NCBI RefSeq assembly: GCF_037076425.1
Contig: NZ_AP028127.1
Location: 1,866,501-1,930,500, forward strand
Direction: 5' to 3'
DNA length: 64,000 nucleotides
Source of the DNA: Turicibacter faecis
GTDB lineage: Bacteria > Bacillota_I > Bacilli_A > MOL361 > Turicibacteraceae
Part shown: positions 37,675 through 46,500 of the stretch, one piece after another
Layout of the letters: the number at the start of each line of letters is the position of its first letter
Numbering within the stretch: the first letter of the stretch is position 1
Position numbers and translations under genes: made by a program
The notes under the pieces: generated by a model
Database searches by the model: none
Seen by the model: only the letters and a program-made list of their open reading frames with translations
What the model was told of the DNA's origin: nothing

Positions 37675-38382
37675 TTACTTCCCAAATCTTTTCTTTTTAG
37701 TAGGTTCCTCTTCAGCATAAGCATAATATTGATATCCGTTAGTATTTGGCACCATGGTCATGACAGCACCTAATAAATTTGCATTAACATTAACTAAACT
37801 TTCCTTAGCTCTTAATACTGCCTCTGTCTGAGATTTACCGGAAGCAACAACTAGTATAACACCATCAAGTTTAGCCGATATTAAAGCGGCATCCGTTACT
37901 AAGCCTACAGGTGGCGTATCTAGAATTACTAGGTCAAATTCACCTTTTACTACTTCTAAAAAATGATCCATTGCCTTCGAGCGAATCAGCTCAACCGGGT
38001 TTGGCGGAATCGGGCCTGATGGTAATAAATACATCCCCTCTTTTACTAATTTAATCGATTCAGAAAGGGAGGCCTTACCTGTTAACACACTCGTTAACCC
38101 TGCCAAATTAGAAACATTAAAAATCTTATTTAATCGAGGTTTTCTTAAATCACAATCCACTAATAATACCCTTTTTCCTGTATCAGCATAGGTAACAGCT
38201 AAATTAGAGGCCGTAGTACTTTTTCCCTCTGAGGGTGCCGAACTCGTCACAGCAATGGTTTTAATTTGATGGTCAACAGAGGAATATTCAATATTAGTTA
38301 AGAGCGATCGATAGGCTTCTGTCGTCGGTGATTTAGGATTAATTAATGAAATAATTTCACTATTTTTAATTGTTGTCTTCAT
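37675..38382 (-). CDS. cpsD: CpsD/CapB-family tyrosine kinase (locus 2)
   Basis: A 235-residue BY-kinase with Walker A TSSAPSEGKSTTASN (about 46-60), Walker A' VLLVDCDLRKPRL, Walker B LVILDTPPVGLVTDA and a C-terminal tyrosine cluster (GYQYYAYAEEE) shorter than in the locus 1 copy. It needs the membrane protein CpsC, encoded two bases upstream, for activity in known systems. Kinase phosphorylation cycles control polymer length and export. The gap of 166 bases after this gene contains a terminator-like hairpin. Confidence 0.9.
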   Translation of the reverse strand: MKTTIKNSEIISLINPKSPTTEAYRSLLTNIEYSSVDHQIKTIAVTSSAPSEGKSTTASNLAVTYADTGKRVLLVDCDLRKPRLNKIFNVSNLAGLTSVLTGKASLSESIKLVKEGMYLLPSGPIPPNPVELIRSKAMDHFLEVVKGEFDLVILDTPPVGLVTDAALISAKLDGVILVVASGKSQTEAVLRAKESLVNVNANLLGAVMTMVPNTNGYQYYAYAEEEPTKKKRFGK

Positions 38383-38384
38383 AT

Positions 38385-39098
38385 CTATCCCCTATTTCCT
38401 TTCATATACGCTTTTAATTCAGGTTCCACATCTGGAATAGCCCCTAAGAGTGGAATTTCAATTTCTCTTTCAATATCCTTCGGAAGTTTAAGCGTCGTAT
38501 CCAACACTTCTCGTACTAGTATAATCCCTACGACAACAACAAGTCCGACTATCGCACCAATCATAACGACCTTTAATAGCCCCATTCCTGTCATATCTTG
38601 GGGCATCATTGCCGGATCGAGGACTTGTAAATTAATATCACTCATCATACTCTGAATCATCTTTGTAAATTCCTTCGCTGTTGTATTAGCGATAAGGGCT
38701 GCTAACGTTGCGTCTGAGTGATTAACATTAATTCGAATAACCGAACCACCATTATTAGAAACCGTTATCTCTCCTAAATCTTCGATTGATAACTCTTCTT
38801 TAACTTCATTTTGTAAAGTTTGGCTATCAATAACTTCGGAAAATGTCATTAAAACGTTATTACTTACGTTATAATCACTACTTGTTGTTCCATTTTTGAT
38901 TTCACCTTCTTCCAATTCAATCGTATTCGACGTCACTAGAAGGCTTGTTTGCGCAGTAAACATAGGTTTATACGTCATATAACGTACACAACCAAATGCT
39001 ATTGCCATTCCTATAATAGACATTAAAATCCAGAGACGATATTTTTTTAGCAATTCAATATACTCCTGAACTGCTAATTCTTTACCAGTTTGCGACAT
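38385..39098 (-). CDS. cpsC: CpsC/CapA-family chain-length regulator and kinase activator (locus 2)
   Basis: A 237-residue Wzz-type protein with membrane segments at about 21-41 and 173-197 around an extracytoplasmic domain rich in Asn, Ser and Glu. A MMPQDMTGMGLLKVVMIGAIVG segment enters the second helix, and the cytoplasmic tail ends LPLLGAIPDV-like (IPLLGAIPDVEPELK), the CpsD-contact region. GGGAGGAGAGAAA precedes the ATG. It opens locus 2 and has its own promoter at 39137-39165. Confidence 0.88.
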   Translation of the reverse strand: MSQTGKELAVQEYIELLKKYRLWILMSIIGMAIAFGCVRYMTYKPMFTAQTSLLVTSNTIELEEGEIKNGTTSSDYNVSNNVLMTFSEVIDSQTLQNEVKEELSIEDLGEITVSNNGGSVIRINVNHSDATLAALIANTTAKEFTKMIQSMMSDINLQVLDPAMMPQDMTGMGLLKVVMIGAIVGLVVVVGIILVREVLDTTLKLPKDIEREIEIPLLGAIPDVEPELKAYMKGNRG

Positions 39099-39136
39099 TT
39101 TCTCTCTCCTCCCACTTTTTCTTCACAATATCTCTC

Positions 39137-39200
39137 ATTTTACACTATATACATACAAAACTCAATGTCCTTAAATTAAATTTCGACAATTAAAGTTGTC
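39137..39200 (-). promoter_or_regulatory. Promoter of polysaccharide locus 2 with upstream inverted repeat
   Basis: Minus strand TTGAGT (39160-39165) and TAAAAT (39137-39142) are 17 bases apart. Nineteen bases upstream of the -35 lies the palindrome GACAA-N6-TTGTC (39185-39200), embedded in TTGACAACTTTAATTGTCGAA. It contains the TGTCG word found near several other promoters of the window. Confidence 0.6.
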
Positions 39201-39217
39201 AATAATCCACTATAAAA

Positions 39218-39246
39218 GGCGATATACCCTAACTCGGCATATCGCC
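39218..39246 (-). terminator. Intrinsic terminator of the metallophosphoesterase operon
   Basis: Arms ggcgatat and atatcgcc enclose a short loop and are followed on the minus strand by TTTTATAG. It separates the mini-operon from the locus 2 promoter. Confidence 0.75.
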
Positions 39247-39277
39247 TATATCGACTATCATTCCAGATTAAAAGAGG

Positions 39278-40078
39278 TTACTTCATTTTTAAGGTAAGAA
39301 CGCTAATTTCCGGTGCATTAAACCATCTTTTTTGCATCCATTTAAATTTAGCACTTGCCCCAAGGCCTCCGGTAATGTGTTGGGCATAGTTTTCGAACGT
39401 TTGCACGCCTATAATTTGAGTCTGATCTTTAACCCATTCAATTCCATCTGCAGTTGGAACAATTAAGGCCCCGTATCCAGGAATACGTACTTGTCCTCCG
39501 TGATAATGTCCGAATAAGAGAAGTTTATACCCTAAATCATTTGAAAATGGAACATGACCTAACCCAATGACCACGTCGCCTCGATACTCCTCAGGAACTG
39601 GTTGATAAAAATCATACTTTTGAAACACTAGGCGTTGGCCCTGTCGTTCAACAATATAAGGGGTATCCATCACCTCAAGCCCATATTCTCGAATCGCCTT
39701 AAAATCGTTGTCATCATCAATGTTTCCTTGGGAAAAAAGAATCGGACGCTCATCGCGTATCCCATCAATTAACTCAAAAAAAGGTTGCAAGGTTGGATTA
39801 TGACGATCAACCATATCCCCAGTTATTGCTACTAAATCATAATCTAATCCTTTTATGACATTGACTAATTGCTCTTGCTGCTTACCAAACCGCTCACCGT
39901 GTAAATCCGCAAAATGAAGAATCTTATACCCATCGAACGCTTCAGGTAACCCTTCTATTTCAATCGTTTCATTCTTCACGATAACCCTCGAGTTGAGCCA
40001 CTCATTATATCCATAAATCAAAACAGCCAACACTATAAAAATCGAAACACCTAATCTTTTTTTATGTAAAACCTTCAA
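39278..40078 (-). CDS. Membrane-anchored metallophosphoesterase, YkuE-like
   Basis: A 266-residue calcineurin-type phosphoesterase with one N-terminal membrane anchor (about 8-25). Metal-site motifs appear in order: HFADLHGERFG (DxH), ITGDMVDRHN (GDxxD), SQGNIDDD (normally GNHD; here Ile replaces His), and LLFGHYHGGQVR (GHxH). Two-metal phosphoesterases of this group include YkuE, YbbF-type and UDP-diacylglucosamine hydrolase-like proteins. The missing His of GNHD is a real oddity and may alter activity. The start is TTG with GGGAG upstream. Last gene of an operon with a GtrB-like transferase. Confidence 0.8.
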   Translation of the reverse strand: MKVLHKKRLGVSIFIVLAVLIYGYNEWLNSRVIVKNETIEIEGLPEAFDGYKILHFADLHGERFGKQQEQLVNVIKGLDYDLVAITGDMVDRHNPTLQPFFELIDGIRDERPILFSQGNIDDDNDFKAIREYGLEVMDTPYIVERQGQRLVFQKYDFYQPVPEEYRGDVVIGLGHVPFSNDLGYKLLLFGHYHGGQVRIPGYGALIVPTADGIEWVKDQTQIIGVQTFENYAQHITGGLGASAKFKWMQKRWFNAPEISVLTLKMK

Positions 40079-40099
40079 CTTTCTCCCTACTCTCCCCGA

Positions 40100-41014
40100 T
40101 TATTTAGAATATCCTTTGATGAAGCGATACACCTTATTATAAATTTTATTGATTGACTTATAGTAATACCCATCGACCACTACTAAATACCCCTGGTCAT
40201 CACGTTGAATATCTAGATGATGCATCCCATCCTGATTCCATGTGTGAGGAGTTTCTGAGGCACCAAATACGTCTCTTAATTGCACTTCTGAATAGGAAGT
40301 TGTCGTTAACTGAGTGATTTCAAATGCGATGAGTCGTCTTCCATAATTCTTACTGCCATCTTGCGCAAATCGAATTAATCTTCCATTCTCTTGATACACG
40401 CGTCCTCCTGGTCGAGAAATCATCGGATTATTTGTGATAATCGGATTTAGATGATGCTCTTGCCACTCTCCTAATAAATCCTCGGCATAAAAAAGATACA
40501 TGCTATTAGGCTGTGGCGATACCCCCATCGCCATCATCCACCATTTATCCTCATAATAAAACAAACTCGCATCATAGAACTGACCCTTTTTTAGTTCCTT
40601 CACAAACGTCCACTCAGTTGGAAAATGAGTTGCCTCATACAATTTAATATTTCCATCTGCTCCCCCTTCTGGGACCATATAAATCTTATCCTTTACTTTA
40701 AAAATATACGGATATGATAAATGATAGTCTGTTTGTAAAACAACTTGCCCATACTTCCACGTCACGCCATCCTCACTATACGAGTAAGCGATAACGCCCT
40801 TTCGACTCTCCTCAGGTAGGACTTCGTAAAACACATACCATCCCCCTTCGTGTTGAATAAGAAAGGGATCGGCCACAAAAATAGCGTTGCAATCCTTCAC
40901 ATCTTGCGCCGTGATTGTCGGTTTCATCTGATTGACGTCAAATTGGTCTCCATCAATATATTTATTAATACTAATACTCCACATGTCCTGTTTAAAAAAT
41001 AACTTTTCTAACAC
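40100..41014 (-). CDS. Beta-propeller protein resembling the GINT1 N-terminal domain
   Basis: A 304-residue protein without signal or membrane segment. Its sequence shows repeated blades of the five-bladed beta-propeller type (IFVADPFLIQHEGGWYVFYE, SYPYIFKVKDKIYMVPEGG, QFYDASLFYYEDKWWMMA, SRPGGRVYQENGRLIRFAQDG), the pattern of the glucosamine inositolphosphorylceramide transferase 1 N-terminal domain, often found in bacterial polysaccharide loci. The fold resembles GH43/GH68 hydrolases, but the usual catalytic acids cannot be assigned safely. Start GTG with AGAGGAGAG upstream. It lies between a lipid-glycosyltransferase and a phosphoesterase gene, suggesting a role in sugar modification or transfer. 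Confidence 0.65.
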   Translation of the reverse strand: MLEKLFFKQDMWSISINKYIDGDQFDVNQMKPTITAQDVKDCNAIFVADPFLIQHEGGWYVFYEVLPEESRKGVIAYSYSEDGVTWKYGQVVLQTDYHLSYPYIFKVKDKIYMVPEGGADGNIKLYEATHFPTEWTFVKELKKGQFYDASLFYYEDKWWMMAMGVSPQPNSMYLFYAEDLLGEWQEHHLNPIITNNPMISRPGGRVYQENGRLIRFAQDGSKNYGRRLIAFEITQLTTTSYSEVQLRDVFGASETPHTWNQDGMHHLDIQRDDQGYLVVVDGYYYKSINKIYNKVYRFIKGYSK

Positions 41015-41057
41015 GCTCTCTCCTCTTTTCGTCTCCTGGTATAATGAAAAAGTTAAA

Positions 41058-42008
41058 CTATTCTACATCTACACTCGTTCCCGAGTATTCATCTATGAAA
41101 TAAAGGGGTCTTGCTTTAGCTTCAATAAAAATTCGCCCAAGGTATTCTCCAATAACCCCTAAGCAAAGAAGCTGAACGCCTCCTAAAAATAATACAACAC
41201 ACATTAAACTCGCATATCCTGGAACATCAATCCCATAGATGACGGTTTTAATAAAGATAAATGTAGCGTAGACCATCGCACATAGGGAAGTGATAATCCC
41301 AATATAGGTCGAAATCCTTAATGGGGCCAAAGTAAATGACGTAATTCCTTCAACGGCCAACTCCATTAATTTAAAGTAATTCCACTTAGTGCTTCCGGCT
41401 ACTCGTGGATCACGATCAAATTCGATGGCAATTTTCTTAAATCCAATTAAACTAAACATTCCCTTTGTATAGCGTTGTTTTTCAGGGAATGATTTTAGCG
41501 CCTCGATAGCCCGACGACTCAATAACCTAAAGTCCCCGGTATCTTGTTGAATAGGCACCCTTGAAACAGTATGAAGCACTCGGTAAAAGGTCTTCGAAGT
41601 CATCTTTTTCAACCATGTCTCACCTTCACGACTTTTTCTCTTCGCGTAAACGTCATCATACCCTTCTTCATAATATTTAAGCATTTCTAAAATTAACTCT
41701 GGTGGATCTTGTAAGTCAGCATCAATAATAACGACGGCATCCCCGTTAACGTAATCAAAGGCAGCTCCCATTGCTACTTCTTTTCCAAAATTTCTTGAAA
41801 GTGATAAATAGCAAACACGGGCGTCTATCTCTCTTAACTCTTTAACCATCGTTAAGGAGTTGTCCGAACTGCCATCATTCACAAATAAAAATTCTAATGT
41901 ATAGTTCTCTATTTTGTCCCCTAACCGAACTAAGCGATCATATAAATAAGGAAGGGACTCTTCCTCGTTATACATTGGTATTATAATCGATAAAACTTCT
42001 TTACTCAC
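41058..42008 (-). CDS. GtrB/DPM1-like membrane glycosyltransferase
   Basis: A GT2 enzyme of about 316 residues. The catalytic domain shows LSIIIPMYNEEESLPYLYDRL, FVNDGSSDNSL, VIIDADLQDPPELI and DTGDFRLLSRRAIEAL. Two C-terminal membrane helices (about 230-252 and 263-287) follow. This is the layout of polyprenyl-phosphate glycosyltransferases (GtrB, CsbB/YkcC), which make undecaprenyl-phosphate-sugar for use outside the membrane. A GtrA-type flippase is not adjacent. The start is taken as GTG (42008), eight bases after GGGAGG, not the TTG 21 bases upstream. First gene of the mini-operon, driven by the promoter at 42100-42128. Confidence 0.85.
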   Translation of the reverse strand: MSKEVLSIIIPMYNEEESLPYLYDRLVRLGDKIENYTLEFLFVNDGSSDNSLTMVKELREIDARVCYLSLSRNFGKEVAMGAAFDYVNGDAVVIIDADLQDPPELILEMLKYYEEGYDDVYAKRKSREGETWLKKMTSKTFYRVLHTVSRVPIQQDTGDFRLLSRRAIEALKSFPEKQRYTKGMFSLIGFKKIAIEFDRDPRVAGSTKWNYFKLMELAVEGITSFTLAPLRISTYIGIITSLCAMVYATFIFIKTVIYGIDVPGYASLMCVVLFLGGVQLLCLGVIGEYLGRIFIEAKARPLYFIDEYSGTSVDVE

Positions 42009-42099
42009 ATCATCATCCTCCCATAACAACTAAACTTAGATTAATAAAATTTTCTAACTTATCAAAAGATTCTCTTAACCCTTATTATCTATCTAAAAA

Positions 42100-42128
42100 A
42101 TTATAACCCCTGAACTGACATAAAACAA
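42100..42128 (-). promoter_or_regulatory. Promoter of the GtrB-like mini-operon
   Basis: Minus strand TTGTTT (42123-42128) and TATAAT (42100-42105) have 17-base spacing. It lies in the 240-base gap shared with the divergent plus-strand gene at 42248, for which no convincing promoter was found. Confidence 0.6.
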
Positions 42129-42247
42129 CATTATGATTACATTTATTTAGATTAGGCTGAAATAATTTTTTGTTTTTTGTATGATTATGATTCTTTTTGT
42201 AACCCGTTCTTCATAAAATGTAGTACCTGTATGAAGAAGGTGATTTT

Positions 42248-43228
42248 ATGCATGAATATAGGGTATATTTTATTCCAAAAAAAGTTTTTGCTGAAATTAA
42301 AAAGGAATTTCAACGAAAGAACCCGTATAGAAAATTACTTGCTATTCCAAAAAATTTATCCAATAGTTCCCCTATCAGAAAGAAAGCACTAAGATTACAA
42401 GACACACTTTGGGAGGATGTTCTGGTTAAAACAGCTAATGTATTACAAACGGATCACTATACACATATCGAAGCATCCCATGAAAGCACAGTAAAAAAAT
42501 ATATTCTTAACGTCTATACACCGACTGGAAAATTGCGAGAGGAAATTGTAGAATTAATTATCATCTTATCTCACATACGAATTAAACGTCATATCAGAGG
42601 TCTCCAGCAGCCGCTAAGCGTATTTTTGCGAGCTGTTAATTCACAAATTAGTCATTCATCAGAAAGAAAGCAATTAAACAGAACATCAAACGTCTACCTT
42701 ATTGATGAATTTGGAACTCCCTATACCGATATTAACGGATATATTTACGGAATTCATCCAAACTTCTTCCTTCAACTAAAGCTCGAATTTACTAAAAAGA
42801 ATTTCTTCAGAAAAAGTATTGCCATTCCCCAAAAACATGCCTTATCTACTGAATTTAAAAATCAACTGCTAGAGTTACAAAATCATTTATGGGAAGACGC
42901 AAAACTTCAAGCTTATCATCATTTCAAAATATTGGATAACCATTTTATTGAACAAACTTATACTAAGCAAATAGAGCATTATATTCTAAACCTTTATGTC
43001 CCTACCCCTACTCTTTTACGCCAGATAACCTTAGCAATTGAACAGTTAATTCTAAAAAAATTAGAATACTTCGATTGGGTGTGTTCAAAAAATAAAGAGT
43101 TAATTATTGGTGACCTTAATAAGAAAATTAAATACTCGCTAGAAAGCCAATATTTAACTAAGAACTGCCCACTTTATCTCACTGACAATGAGGGAAATCT
43201 TTACGCCACCATCCACCTTACCCCTTAA
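42248..43228 (+). CDS. Unrecognised protein built from two homologous halves
   Basis: I do not recognise the family. The 326-residue, basic, soluble protein has no signal or membrane segment. It consists of two related halves of about 160 residues. Paired features are FIPKKVFAEIKKEF with IHPNFFLQLKLEF, RKLLAIPKNLS with RKSIAIPQKHA, LRLQDTLWEDV with LELQNHLWEDA, KKYILNVYTPTGKL with EHYILNLYVPTPTL, and VYLIDEFGTPYTDI with LYLTDNEGNLYATI. AAGAAGGTGA precedes the ATG at good spacing. It is the only non-mobile plus-strand gene in the window and stands alone, divergent from the GtrB-like operon. Function unknown. Confidence 0.7.
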   Translation: MHEYRVYFIPKKVFAEIKKEFQRKNPYRKLLAIPKNLSNSSPIRKKALRLQDTLWEDVLVKTANVLQTDHYTHIEASHESTVKKYILNVYTPTGKLREEIVELIIILSHIRIKRHIRGLQQPLSVFLRAVNSQISHSSERKQLNRTSNVYLIDEFGTPYTDINGYIYGIHPNFFLQLKLEFTKKNFFRKSIAIPQKHALSTEFKNQLLELQNHLWEDAKLQAYHHFKILDNHFIEQTYTKQIEHYILNLYVPTPTLLRQITLAIEQLILKKLEYFDWVCSKNKELIIGDLNKKIKYSLESQYLTKNCPLYLTDNEGNLYATIHLTP

Positions 43229-43263
43229 TTTAAACCTACCGAAATCGGAAGTTATTTAAATTA
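43226..43263 (+). terminator. Possible AT-rich terminator after the two-repeat gene
   Basis: Arms taatttaaa and tttaaatta enclose an inner CCGA-aa-TCGG; the tail is only moderately T-rich (aatttccctttc). The 200 bases beyond it up to 43460 show nothing recognisable. Confidence 0.35.
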
Positions 43264-43460
43264 AATTTCCCTTTCAATACTTTACACATTGAATCTAGCA
43301 AATACTTGAAAGACATTCGTGTTAATAGTGAAACTCACTTTCCATACTTTCTAACATTAAATTAAATGGAATTAAATTGATCAGCCCTATTCATTGAAAA
43401 CAACTCTCCATCACCTGAATCAGCCATCTCCACCGAAACGTATTTCTTACTTTAAAGATG

Positions 43461-43507
43461 AAAAAAACGCATCAACCACACGGTAACGTGATTGATGCGT
43501 TTTTTTT
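43461..43507. terminator. Strong bidirectional terminator downstream of the glucosaminidase gene
   Basis: Arms AAAAAACGCATCAA and TTGATGCGTTTTTT flank an inner CACG-gtaa-CGTG. A-runs and T-runs on the two sides allow termination in both directions. Confidence 0.85.
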
Positions 43508-43509
43508 GA

Positions 43510-46500
43510 TTAACGAATTTCTAATTTAACTGGTTTTCCTTTTCCAGCGTTTGAAATAGTGTATGTTTTATTTCCAACTTTATATGTTTTTGAACCTAAG
43601 TCAAAGTTACTCATTACTTGACTCGTTTTTGAAATTCCCGAAACATTCACCTCGATATCGAAGGTATACGTTCCAGTTGGTAACGAATAGATATCCACTG
43701 TTTGTTCATAACGTGCATAATCGTATGGTTTGTTATACTCTTTCGAGAACCATGGATGATAGTAGTTTGAAAGAACTTGACGCTTCACTTCTTGATGGCT
43801 CGCATTCTTAATGATCAATGTTTTCTTGACATCGGCATCATTATTCATGTTTAAGTTTTCAATAAATGACCACCCATATAAATAAAGTCCGTTTTGATTA
43901 AAGTCTGCACGATCCACATGGTTTTCATGTTTCCCGGCTTTCACATTTGACACTTCTAATTTTAATGCTGTTCCTTTTCCGCCGTTTGAAATTTTATACA
44001 GGCGGTTCCCAGCTTGGTACGTTTGTGAACTTAACGCAAAGTTACTTGTCACCTTTGATGTTTTCGAAATACCTGAAACATTCACGTCAATGTCAAACGT
44101 ATACGTTCCGACGGGTAACGAATAGACATCAACTGTTTGTTCATAACGCGCGTAATCGTAGGGTTTGTTATACTCTTTCGAGAACCATGGATGATAGTAG
44201 TTTGAAAGAACTTGACGCTTTACCTCTTGATTACTTGCATTCTTAATAATCAACGTTTTCTTCACATCGCTATCATTATTCATGTCTAAATTTTCAATAA
44301 ATGACCAACCGTATAAATAAAGTCCGTTTTGATTAAACTCCGCACGATCCACATGGTTTTCATGTTTCCCAGCATTAATCGTTGAAACTTCTAATTTTAA
44401 CGCCGTTCCTTTTCCACCATTTGAAATTTTATAAATGCGGTTTCCAGCTTGGTACGTTTGTGGACTTAGCGCATAATTACTCTTTAATGCGTTCGTTTTC
44501 ACCCCACCTGGCACGCTAACTTCAATATCAAAGGTATACGTTCCAGTTGGTAAGTGATAAACATTAACCGTTTGTTCATAACGACCATAATTATAGGATT
44601 GTTTGTATCCTTCTGAAAGGTCGGTTGAATAGAAGTTTTTGAGCGATTGACGTTCAACTACATTATTTTTTGAATCTTTAATGATCAATGTCTTTTTGAC
44701 CTGGGCGTCTTGGTTCATATCGGCATTTTCAATAAATGACCACCCATATAAGTAGAGCCCATTTTGATTAAGCGCCACACGATCGACGTGGTTTTGTTGA
44801 TTTCCAAGTGGAGCATTTGTCACCTCTAGTTTAAGAGCTGTTCCTTTCCCAGAATTAAACACACGGTAACGTTTCGAACCAACTTCGATGTATCCTGTAT
44901 CAATAGCATCGTTGCTTTTCATCTCGCTCATTTTTTGATAATCGTTCGCTTTAAAATCTATTTTTAATGAATAGGTTCCATTTGTTAACGAATTGATGTT
45001 TAAAGTTTGCTTATATCGGGCATACTGATAAGGACCTTTATATGCTGCTGCGAAGTCAGCATTATAAATATTTTGAGCCGTTTGACGAACGACTTCCAAT
45101 CCACGTTCATCCACTAATAGAAGCTCTTTTTTCACGTAGCTATCTTGGCTAATATCTACGCCTTCAGTAAAGGCCCAACCGTATAAGTAAAGTCCTGAAT
45201 TCCCGATAGAGACTTGATCAATATGATTCAAGAAGTTCCCATAAGTGACTGTCGTTGATCCATCCGGACTCTTATAGTTCGTATGATTCACCGAATTAAT
45301 TTCATTTTTTGAAATATACCCTGTCGATGTTTTAAAATCGTACGTTCCACTATAAACAGGACTTCCATTAACAATCGGAGTATCAGTTTGAATACGATAG
45401 TATCCATTCTTTTCTCCTGTAATCAAAACGGGATAGTTTCCAAAGCTTAAATTATTTTTACTGTTTTTTGTCTTATAGTACGTCTTCGCACTTGAAGTAG
45501 CATCACTTTTTACATCGACGACTTTATTTGATGATTTAACGCCAAGTGAATAATAGTTGTAGTCTTTTGACCCATTCGCTTGATCGAAACGGTAATACCA
45601 TCCAGCAATTTTTTCACCCCAGAATGGATCAGAGGCATACCGCACGTTCATTCCGCTTCCTTTGTTTCCAACATGGGATCCAGCGTAACGCCAATCAGAA
45701 AGAGGATCGGTATATCCCCAAGAAAGGTAGCGATCGGCATGATAATTAATTCCCGCTTCAACGCTTGGGAAACTCGTTCCATTTCCATAAGGGTTATTAT
45801 CCGTCGCATTCATTCCAAATAGGTTGTTTTTATTCATACTAAGGCTACTTTTACCCCAACCACTTTCATGAATTCCCATCGCGTATTGAAGGGCGCCATT
45901 AATTCCGAAACGATCGCCGACGGCATTAAAGTATTTTCCGGTTCCAATTAATTTTCCACCTGAACCCCCATTGTTTGAGGTATACGTATCAAATGCATTC
46001 GTTTGGTGGTTTGTTTTCGAACGGACCGGTAAGTATTGATAATAGTTATAGAATGGATTGCCTTGATTAACCGCACCTGTTCCATTCACCTTAATTTGAC
46101 GCCAATCTTTATAGAAATATACCCCATCATAACTATAATACTTCACATTGGCGGACATAAAGCTTGGTGCTTTCCCTACCGTCACCTTTGAATAGCTTCC
46201 CGTCTTCGTCACATCATTCGTTAAGTAATGATAAAGCGTTCCGTTTTCATTTGCATAATAAGAGGGCGATTGAACAGAATCTGACGCGTAAGGCTCAATT
46301 CCTGATTCGTTCAACTCATCCGCTTTATTTAAATAATCCGTATGATAGTTTAATTCTGGAGCTTCTTGGTATGCTCCTTCATCGGCTAAAGTTCTAGCCC
46401 CTGAATCAGGAACATAGTAAGCGACTGTCTGAATTTCATACTTCACTTTTGTCCCATCATTATTTAAATCCAACTCAAAATAATGGGATTGTGATTTACG

